Origin: Hippophae tibetana
Lineage: Eukaryota > Streptophyta > Magnoliopsida > Rosales > Elaeagnaceae
Direction of reading: 5' to 3'
Assembly (NCBI GenBank): GCA_037013495.1
Contig: JAZDXN010000013.1
Location: 124,001 to 188,000, forward strand
Length of the DNA stretch: 64,000 nucleotides
Under the pieces are notes generated by a model. That model was not told the origin of the DNA. It worked only from the letters and a program-made list of their open reading frames with translations, and ran no database searches. The stretch's first letter is position 1. Each line of letters begins with the position of its first letter. Positions 54,201-64,000 of this stretch are shown here, in pieces. Both the position numbers and the translations under genes were made by a program.

Positions 54201-55804
54201 TACCGTGGACGTAATGGTGCAATATTTAATTAAATTATGAAAATAATTTTTAAACTTATACCAAGCAACTTATGCATATTTAATTTTTGCCATCTACTAA
54301 ATATTTCACGTATTTTCTTAATATTTATTAGATATCTTAACTTTATAATTAGGACGACATCAAATAATTCTCAAACCATAAATAAGGATTACAAAATTTC
54401 ATAAGGTAGATCCCTAGAAAATACTTATTAAATATATATATATATATAAGCTAATATAACTCAAAATCATTGTTTTTGCCAACTTTTTCAGCGCAAAATA
54501 AATTATTTTGAAGTAATTTAACTAACCAAATGTGTTATTTTGTTTTGTACAAATGAAATATCACATAATAATCTCATTTAAATAAAATAATACGTATTAG
54601 TTAATAATAAATATTATTAAAAATGTTAAAAACAAATAAATGAACCATAAAGTGTTTCCTATGTATGAAATAAATGAATAATATCACACTCTCAATTGGT
54701 AAATAATTATTTCATTCAATTTAATAATATATTTTAATATAACTCAGAATCATTGTTTTTGCCAACTAAATAGTGGCAAAATAAATTATTTCAATGTAAT
54801 TTAACAAACCAAATGTCTTATTTGTGTTTATAAAAATGAAATATAATATAAAAAAACTAACACATATTAGTTTATACTAAATATTTTTAAAAATGATTAA
54901 AACAAATAAATAAAACATAATGTTTTGCTTTGTATGAAATAATTAAATAAAATCACATATAAGTAAAAACTATAAATATATATATTATATTTAATTAAAT
55001 AATCATCTACCAATTGAGGGTGAAATAAAACAAAGATTTAAAGACAAGGGGATCTCAATCGTAGTGTCGATACCGTGCACGTAATGGAGCAATATTTAAT
55101 GAAATTATGAAAATAATTTTTAAACTTATACCAAGCAACTTATGCATATTTAATTTTTACCATCTACTAAATATTTCATGTATTTTATTAATATTTATTA
55201 GATATCTTAACTTTATAATTAGGACGACATCAAATAATTCTCAAACCATTAATAAGGATTACAAAATTTCATAAGGTAGATCCCTAGAAAATACTTATTA
55301 AATATATATATATATATAAGCTAATATAACTCAAAATCATTGTTTTTGCCAACTTTTTCAGCGCAAAATAAATTATTTTGAAGTAATTTAACTAACCAAA
55401 TGTGTTATTTTGTTTTGTACAAATAAAATATGACATAATAATCTCATTTAAATAAAATAATACGTATTAGTTAATAATAAATATTATTAAAAATGTTAAA
55501 AACAAATAAATAAACCATAAAGTGTTTCCTATGTATGAAATAAATGAATATTATCACACTCTCAATTGGTAAATAATTATTTAATTCAATTTAATAATAT
55601 ATTTTAATATAACTCAGAATCATTGTTTTTGCCAACTAAATAGAGGCAAAATAAATTATTTCAATGTAATTTAACAAACCAAATGTCTTATTTGTGTTTA
55701 TAAAAATGAAATATAATATAAAAAAACTAACACATATTAGTTTATACTAAATATAATTAAAAATGATTAAAACAAATAAATAAAACATAATGTTTTGCTT
55801 TGTG

Positions 55805-58800
55805 TGAAATAATTAAATAAAATCACATATAAGTAAAAAGTATAAATATATATATTAGATTTAATTAAATACCAATTGAGGGTGAAATAAAACAAAGATT
55901 TAAAGACAAGAGGATCTCAATCGTAGTGTCGATACCGTGGACATAATGGTGCCATATTTAATGAAATTATGAAAATAATTTTTAAACTTATACCAAGCAA
56001 CTTATGCATATTTAATTTTTACCATCTACTAAATATTTCATGTATTTTATTAATATTTATTAGATATCTTAACTTTATAATTAGGACGACATCAAATAAT
56101 TCTCAAACCATTAATAAGGATTACAAAATTTCATAAGGTAGATCCCTAGAAAATACTTATTAAATATATATATATATATAAGCTAATATAACTCAAAATC
56201 ATTGTTTTTGCAAACTTTTTCAGCGCAAAATAAATTATTTTGAAGTAATTTAACTAACCAAATGTGTTATTTTGTTTTGTACAAATAAAATATGACATAA
56301 TAATCTCATTTAAATAAAATAATACGTATTAGTTAATAATAAATATTATTAAAAATGTTAAAAACAAATAAATAAACCATAAAGTATTTCCTATGTATGA
56401 AATAACTGAATAATATCACACTCTCAATTGGTAAATAATTATTTCATTCAATGTAATAATATATTTTAATATAACTCAGAATCATTGTTTTTGCCAATTA
56501 AATAGTGGCAAAATAAATTATTTCAATGTAATTTAACAAACCAAATGTCTTATTTGTGTTTATAAAAATGAAATATAATATAAAAAAACTAACACATATT
56601 AGTTTATACTAAATACAATTAAAATGATTAAAACAAATAAATAAAACATAATGTTTTGCTTTGTATGAAATAATTAAATAAAATCACATATAAGTAAAAA
56701 GTAATAATATATATATTAGATTTAATTAAATACCAATTGAGGGTGAAATAAAACAAAGATTTAAAGACAAGAGGATCTCAATCGTAGTGTCGATACCGTG
56801 GACGTAATGGTGCAATATTTAATGAAATTATGAAAATAATTTTTAAACTTATACCAAGCAACTTATGCATATTTAATTTTTGCCATCTACTAAATATTTC
56901 ACGTATTTTCTTAATATTTATTAGATATCTTAACTTTATAATTAGGACGATATCAAATAATTCTTAAACCGTAAATAAGTATAACAAAATATCATAAGGT
57001 AAATCCCTAGAAAATACTTATTAAATATATGTATATATATATAAGCTAATATAACTCAAAATCATTGTTTTTGCCAAATTTTTCAGCGCAATATAAATTA
57101 TTTTGAAGTAATTTAACTAACCAAATGTGTTATTTTGTTTTGTACAAATGAAATATGACATAATAATCTCATTTAAATAAAATAATACGTACTAGTTTAT
57201 AATAAATATTATTAAAAATGTTAAAAACAAATAAATAAACCATAAAGTATTTCCTATGTATGAAATAACTGAATAATATCACACTCTCAATTGGTAAATA
57301 ATTATTTTATTCAATTTAATAATATATTTTAATATAACTCAGAATCATTGTTTTTGCCAACTAAATAGAGAGAAAATAAATTATTTCAATGTAATTTAAC
57401 AAACCAAATGTCTTATTTGTGTTTATAAAAATGAAATATAATATAAAAAAACTAACACATATTAGTTTATACTAAATATAATTAAAAATAATTAAAACAA
57501 ATAAATAAAACATAATGTTTTGCTTTGTATGAAATAATTAAATAAAATCACATATAAGTAAAAAGTATAAATATATATATTAGATTTAATTAAATACCAA
57601 TTGAGGGTGAAATAAAACAAAGATTTAAAGACAAGAGGATCTCAATCGTAGTGTCGATACCGTGGACATAATGGTGCCATATTTAATGAAATTATGAAAA
57701 TAATTTTTAAACTTATACCAAGCAACTTATGCATATTTAATTTTTACCATCTACTAAATATTTCATGTATTTTATTAATATTTATTAGATATCTTAACTT
57801 TATAATTAGGACGACATCAAATAATTCTCAAACCATTAATAAGGATTACAAAATTTCATAAGGTAGATCCCTAGAAAATACTTATTAAATATATATATAT
57901 ATATAAGCTAATATAACTCAAAATCATTGTTTTTGCAAACTTTTTCAGCGCAAAATAAATTATTTTGAAGTAATTTAACTAACCAAATGTGTTATTTTGT
58001 TTTGTACAAATAAAATATGACATAATAATCTCATTTAAATAAAATAATACGTATTAGTTAATAATAAATATTATTAAAAATGTTAAAAACAAATAAATAA
58101 ACCATAAAGTATTTCCTATGTATGAAATAACTGAATAATATCACACTCTCAATTGGTAAATAATTATTTCATTCAATGTAATAATATATTTTAATATAAC
58201 TCAGAATCATTGTTTTTGCCAATTAAATAGTGGCAAAATAAATTATTTCAATGTAATTTAACAAACCAAATGTCTTATTTGTGTTTATAAAAATGAAATA
58301 TAATATAAAAAAACTAACACATATTAGTTTATACTAAATACAATTAAAATGATTAAAACAAATAAATAAAACATAATGTTTTGCTTTGTATGAAATAATT
58401 AAATAAAATCACATATAAGTAAAAAGTAATAATATATATATTAGATTTAATTAAATACCAATTGAGGGTGAAATAAAACAAAGATTTAAAGACAAGAGGA
58501 TCTCAATCGTAGTGTCGATACCGTGGACGTAATGGTGCAATATTTAATGAAATTATGAAAATAATTTTTAAACTTATACCAAGCAACTTATGCATATTTA
58601 ATTTTTGCCATCTACTAAATATTTCACGTATTTTCTTAATATTTATTAGATATCTTAACTTTATAATTAGGACGATATCAAATAATTCTTAAACCGTAAA
58701 TAAGTATAACAAAATATCATAAGGTAAATCCCTAGAAAATACTTATTAAATATATGTATATATATATAAGCTAATATAACTCAAAATCATTGTTTTTGCC

Positions 58801-59470
58801 AAATTTTTCAGCGCAATATAAATTATTTTGAAGTAATTTAACTAACCAAATGTGTTATTTTGTTTTGTACAAATGAAATATGACATAATAATCTCATTTA
58901 AATAAAATAATACGTACTAGTTTATAATAAATATTATTAAAAATGTTAAAAACAAATAAATAAACCATAAAGTATTTCCTATGTATGAAATAACTGAATA
59001 ATATCACACTCTCAATTGGTAAATAATTATTTTATTCAATTTAATAATATATTTTAATATAACTCAGAATCATTGTTTTTGCCAACTAAATAGAGGGAAA
59101 ATAAATTATTTCAATGTAATTTAACAAACCAAATGTCTTATTTGTGTTTATAAAAATGAAATATAATATAAAAAAACTAACACATATTAGTTTATACTAA
59201 ATATAATTAAAAATAATTAAAACAAATAAATAAAACATAATGTTTTGCTTTGTATGAAATAATTAAATAAAATCACATATAAGTAAAAAGTATAAATATA
59301 TATATTAGATTTAATTAAATACCAATTGAGGGTGAAATAAAACAAAGATTTAAAGACAAGAGGATCTCAATCGTAGTGTCGATACCGTGGACATAATGGT
59401 GCCATATTTAATGAAATTATGAAAATAATTTTTAAACTTATACCAAGCAACTTATGCATATTTAATTTTT
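55805..59470. repeat. Near-perfect 1725-bp two-monomer tandem duplication (about 2.1 copies)
   Basis: Sequence at 55805-57745 recurs at 57530-59470 with a constant 1725-bp offset, including equal TA-tract length. Monomers 66 and 68 look identical by eye, sharing the rare ATACAATTAAAATG and GCGCAATATAAATT. The only difference I saw is AATAGAGAGAAA in 67 against AATAGAGGGAAA in 69. The match ends where TTTTTACC in monomer 67 faces TTTTTGCC in 69, and begins after TTTGTGTG in monomer 65. This is among the youngest events visible in the window. Confidence 0.85.
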
Positions 59471-61590
59471 GCCATCTACTAAATATTTCACGTATTTTCT
59501 TAATATTTATTAGATATCTTAACTTTATAATTAGGACGATATCAAATAATTCTCAAACCATAAATAAGGATTACAAAATATCATAAGGTAGATCCCTAGA
59601 AAATACTTATTAAATATATATATATATAAGCTAATATAACTCAAAATCATTGTTTTTGCCAACTTTTTCAGCACAAAATAAATTATTTTGAAGTAATTTA
59701 ACTAACCAAATGTCTTATTTTGTTTTGAACAAATAAAATATGACATAATAATCTTATTTAAATAAAATAACACGTACTAGTTTATAGTAAATATTATTAA
59801 AAATGTTAAAAACAAATAAATAAACCATAAAGTGTTTCCTATGTATGAAATAACTGAATAAAATAACACTCTCAATTGGTAAATAATTATTTCATTTAAT
59901 CTAATAATATATTTTAATATAACTCAGAATCATTGTTTTTGCCAACTAATTGGAGCCAAAATAAATTATTTTAATGTAATTTAACAAACAAAATGTGTTA
60001 TTTGTTTTATAAAAATGAAATATAATATAAAAAAAATAACACACACTAGTTTATACTAAATATTATTAAAAATGTTTAAAACAAATAAATAAAACATAAT
60101 GTTTTGCTTTGTATGAAATAATTAAATAAAATCACATATAAGTAAAAAGTAATAATATATATATTAGATTTAATTAAATACCAATTGAGGGTGAAATAAA
60201 ACAAAGATTTAAAGACAAGAGGATCTCAAACGTAGTGTCGATACCGTGGACGTAATGGTGCAATATTTAATGAAATTATGAAAATAATTTTTAAACTTAT
60301 ACCAAGCAACTTATGCATATTTAATTTTTGCCATCTACTAAATATTTCACGTATTTTCTTAATATTTATTAGATATCTTAACTTTATAATTAGGACGATA
60401 TCAAATAATTCTCAAACCGTAAATAAGTATAACAAAATATCATAAGGTAAATCCCTAGAAAATACTTATTAAATATATGTATATATATATAAGCTAATAT
60501 AACTCAAAATCATTGTTTTTGCCAAATTTTTCAGCGCAAAATAAATTATTTTGAAGTAATTTAACTAACCAAATGTGTTATTTTGTTTTGTACAAATGAA
60601 ATATGACATAATAATCTCATTTAAATAAAATAATACGTACTAGTTTATAATAAATATTATTAAAAATGTTAAAAACAAATAAATAAACCATAAAGTATTT
60701 CCTATGTATGAAATAACTGAATAATATCACACTCTCAATTGGTAAATAATTATTTTATTCAATTTAATAATATATTTTAATATAACTCAGAATCATTGTT
60801 TTTGCTAACTAAATAGAGGGAAAATAAATTATTTCAATGTAATTTAACAAACCAAATGTCTTATTTGTGTTTATAAAAATGAAATATAATATAAAAAAAC
60901 TAACACATATTAGTTTATACTAAATATAATTAAAAATAATTAAAACAAATAAATAAAACATAATGTTTTGCTTTGTATGAAATAATTAAATAAAATCACA
61001 TATAAGTAAAAAGTATAAATATATATATTAGATTTAATTAAATACCAATTGAGGGTGAAATAAAACAAAGATTTAAAGACAAGAGGATCTCAATCGTAGT
61101 GTCGATACCGTGGACATAATGGTGCCATATTTAATTAAATTATGAAAATAATTTTTAAACTTATACCAAGCAACTTATGCATATTTAATTTTTGCCATCT
61201 ACTAAATATTTCACGTATTTTCTTAATATTTATTAGATAACTTAACTTTATAATTAGGACGATATCAAATAATTCTCAAACCATAAATAAGGATTACAAA
61301 ATATCATAAGGTAGATCCCTAGAAAATACTTATTAAATATATATATATATAAGCTAATATAACTCAAAATCATTATTTTTGCCAACTTTTTCAGCGCAAA
61401 ATAAATTATTTTGAAGTAATTTAACTAACCAAATGTCTTATTTTGTTTTGAACAAATAAAATATGACATAATAATCTTATTTAAATAAAATAACACGTAC
61501 TAGTTTATAGTAAATATTATTCAAAATGTTAAAAACAAATAAATAAACCATAAAGTGTTTCCTATGTATGAAATAACTGAATAAAATAAC

Positions 61591-62461
61591 ACTCTCAATT
61601 GGTAAATAATTATTTCATTTAATCTAATAATATATTTTAATATAACTCAGAATCATTGTTTTTGCCAACTAATTGGAGCCAAAATAAATTATTTTAATGT
61701 AATTTAACAAACAAAATGTGTTATTTGTTTTATAAAAATGAAATATAATATAAAAAAAATAACACACACTAGTTTATACTAAATATTATTAAAAATGTTT
61801 AAAACAAATAAATAAAACATAATGTTTTTCTTTGTATGAAATAATTAAATAAAATCACATATAAGTAAAAACTATAAATATATATATTATATTTAATTAA
61901 ATAATCATCTACCAATTGAAAGTGAAATAAAACAAAGATTTAAAGACAAGGGGATCTCAATCGTAGTGTCGATACCGTGCACGTAATGGAGCAATATTTA
62001 ATGAAATTATGAAAATAATTTTTAAACTTATACCAAGCAACTTATGCATATTTAATTTTTACCATCTACTAAATATTTCATGTATTTTATTAATATTTAT
62101 TAGATATCTTAACTTTATAATTAGGACGACATCAAATAATTCTCAAACCATTAATAAGGATTACAAAATTTCATAAGGTAGATCCCTAGAAAATACTTAT
62201 TAAATATATATATATATATATAAGCTAATATAACTCAAAATCATTGTTTTTGCCAACTTTTTCAGCGCAAAATAAATTATTTTGAAGTAATTTAACTAAC
62301 CAAATGTGTTATTTTGTTTTGTACAAATGAAATATCACATAATAATCTCATTTAAATAAAATAATACGTATTAGTTAATAATAAATATTATTAAAAATGT
62401 TAAAAACAAATAAATGAACCATAAAGTGTTTCCTATGTATGAAATAAATGAATAATATCAC
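61591..62461. repeat. Monomer 72: hybrid of V-type front and Z-type back
   Basis: The front carries V markers (ATTGGAGCC, ATAACACACACTAG, TGTTTTTCTTTG). After about 61870 it becomes Z type (ATTATATTTAATTAAATAATC, CATCTACCAATTGAAAGTG, GTGCACGTAATGG), almost a copy of monomer 73. Monomers 63-65 and 72-74 occupy equivalent places nine monomers apart (7772-7774 bp), but 63 keeps the V1 back. The hybrid therefore arose after that longer duplication or by a local conversion from 73. Confidence 0.7.
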
Positions 62462-63331
62462 ACTCTCAATTGGTAAATAATTATTTCATTCAATTTAATA
62501 ATATATTTTAATATAACTCAGAATCATTGTTTTTGCCAACTAAATAGTGGCAAAATAAATTATTTCAATGTAATTTAACAAACCAAATGTCTTATTTGTG
62601 TTTATAAAAATGAAATATAATATAAAAAAACTAACACATATTAGTTTATACTAAATATTTTTAAAAATGATTAAAACAAATAAATAAAACATAATGTTTT
62701 GCTTTGTATGAAATAATTAAATAAAATCACATATAAGTAAAAACTATAAATATATATATTATATTTAATTAAATAATCATCTACCAATTGAAAGTGAAAT
62801 AAAACAAAGATTTAAAGACAAGGGGATCTCAATCGTAGTGTCGATACCGTGCACGTAATGGAGCAATATTTAATGAAATTATGAAAATAATTTTTAAACT
62901 TATACCAAGCAACTTATGCATATTTAATTTTTACCATCTACTAAATATTTCATGTATTTTATTAATATTTATTAGATATCTTAACTTTATAATTAGGACG
63001 ACATCAAATAATTCTCAAACCATTAATAAGGATTACAAAATTTCATAAGGTAGATCCCTAGAAAATACTTATTAAATATATATATATATATAAGCTAATA
63101 TAACTCAAAATCATTGTTTTTGCCAACTTTTTCAGCGCAAAATAAATTATTTTGAAGTAATTTAACTAACCAAATGTGTTATTTTGTTTTGTACAAATAA
63201 AATATGACATAATAATCTCATTTAAATAAAATAATACGTATTAGTTAATAATAAATATTATTAAAAATGTTAAAAACAAATAAATAAACCATAAAGTGTT
63301 TCCTATGTATGAAATAAATGAATATTATCAC

Positions 63332-64000
63332 ACTCTCAATTGGTAAATAATTATTTAATTCAATTTAATAATATATTTTAATATAACTCAGAATCATTGT
63401 TTTTGCCAACTAAATAGAGGCAAAATAAATTATTTCAATGTAATTTAACAAACCAAATGTCTTATTTGTGTTTATAAAAATGAAATATAATATAAAAAAA
63501 CTAACACATATTAGTTTATACTAAATATAATTAAAAATGATTAAAACAAATAAATAAAACATAATGTTTTGCTTTGTATGAAATAATTAAATAAAATCAC
63601 ATATAAGTAAAAAGTATAAATATATATATTAGATTTAATTAAATACCAATTGAGGGTGAAATAAAACAAAGATTTAAAGACAAGAGGATCTCAATCGTAG
63701 TGTCGATACCGTGGACATAATGGTGCCATATTTAATGAAATTATGAAAATAATTTTTAAACTTATACCAAGCAACTTATGCATATTTAATTTTTACCATC
63801 TACTAAATATTTCATGTATTTTATTAATATTTATTAGATATCTTAACTTTATAATTAGGACGACATCAAATAATTCTCAAACCATAAATAAGGATTACAA
63901 AATTTCATAAGGTAGATCCCTAGAAAATACTTATTAAATATATATATATATATAAGCTAATATAACTCAAAATCATTGTTTTTGCCAACTTTTTCAGCGC
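63332..64000. repeat. Monomer 74, partial (669 bp, cut by window end)
   Basis: The last monomer carries the 8-bp arm deletion and GTGGACATAATGGTGCC, like monomer 65. It stops within A' at TTTTTCAGCGC. No change in sequence marks an array edge, so the satellite continues to the right. Confidence 0.95.

Larger units (their letters stand above)
1..64000. repeat. Satellite DNA array, ~867-bp monomer, 73 full copies plus partial ends
   Basis: The whole window is a head-to-tail tandem repeat. The anchor ACTCTCAATTGGTAAATAAT, or a one-base variant of it, occurs once per monomer and only in this orientation, at 74 positions from 11 to 63332. Start-to-start spacing is 857-893 bp, mostly 857-863 or 866-874. 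By eye most monomers differ from one another at a few percent of positions; some pairs look identical over hundreds of bases. No inversion, unrelated insertion or unique sequence was found. Both ends cut through a monomer, so the array is longer than the window. The family is not one I recognise by name. Uniform orientation, homogeneity and high A+T are typical of centromeric or pericentromeric heterochromatin, but location cannot be read from sequence alone. Confidence 0.98.
42618..64000. repeat. Domain D7: monomers 50-74, dominated by the arm-deleted type
   Basis: Monomer starts are 42618, 43481, 44349, 45215, 46074, 46933, 47793, 48660, 49519, 50382, 51242, 52099, 52962, 53819, 54688, 55558, 56420, 57283, 58145, 59008, 59868, 60731, 61591, 62462 and 63332. 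Eighteen of the 25 carry the 8-bp right-arm deletion and so measure about 857-863 bp. Recurrent types are V (ATTGGAGCC or ATTGGAGGC, preceded by AATAACACTCTC), X (AATTAAATAGTGG, CAATGTAAT), Y (AAATAGAGGG, ATTATTTTATTC) and Z (GTGCACGTAATGG, AATCATCTACC). From monomers 52 to 60, V and non-V units alternate, giving a dimeric rhythm. Confidence 0.85.

Noticed and set aside
1-64000. CRISPR array
   Set aside because: Repeats are about 867 bp and contiguous, with no short repeat and unique spacer structure.
1-64000. Assembly artefact (collapsed or looped repeat)
   Set aside because: Monomers carry distinct combinations of substitutions, deletions and TA-tract lengths rather than exact copies, so the array is probably real, although the copy number of near-identical blocks such as 55805-59470 deserves long-read confirmation.

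Overview
The window is one uninterrupted head-to-tail satellite DNA array. A single A+T-rich unit (roughly four-fifths A+T by eye) of about 867 bp recurs from the first base to the last: 73 complete monomers plus a 669-bp partial one, all in the same orientation. I counted them by locating the anchor ACTCTCAATTGGTAAATAAT once per monomer. Spacing runs from 857 to 893 bp, averaging 867.4 bp ((63332-11)/73). I see no protein gene, RNA gene, unrelated transposon insertion or unique-sequence island. The only open frames near 60 codons are chance openings inside the repeat. This fits eukaryotic nuclear heterochromatin, such as a centromeric or pericentromeric block; the sequence does not reveal the species or kingdom.

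Each monomer is composite. Using the first one (11-883): an inverted-repeat arm (10-55), a segment A (59-280), the facing arm (301-346), a segment B (347-648) and A' (649-883), a diverged direct duplicate of A at about 80% by hand alignment. B carries a CpG-rich box (381-414) and a (TA)n tract (627-644). The two arms enclosing A make a 337-bp unit with CAC...GTG ends that looks like a short non-autonomous DNA transposon (MITE-like), but no target-site duplication is visible.

Monomers fall into variant types that define seven domains: D1 11-10456 (monomers 1-12, older-looking types in 4-5-monomer offsets), D2 10457-15658 (13-18, a three-monomer tandem duplication), D3 15659-20875 (19-24, alternating p/q types), D4 20876-26957 (25-31, a mosaic that includes a copy of D1 sequence), D5 26958-36516 (32-42, an a/b/c higher-order repeat with hybrid monomers), D6 36517-42617 (43-49, a second copy of D2-D4 material about 20 kb from the first), and D7 42618-64000 (50-74, dominated by an 8-bp deletion type with a four-monomer repeat and a near-perfect 1725-bp dimer duplication).

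No genes work together here. What can be read is how the array evolves: unequal exchange and segmental duplication at one-, two-, three-, four- and about 23-monomer registers, with visible junctions and chimeric monomers. The array continues past both window ends.
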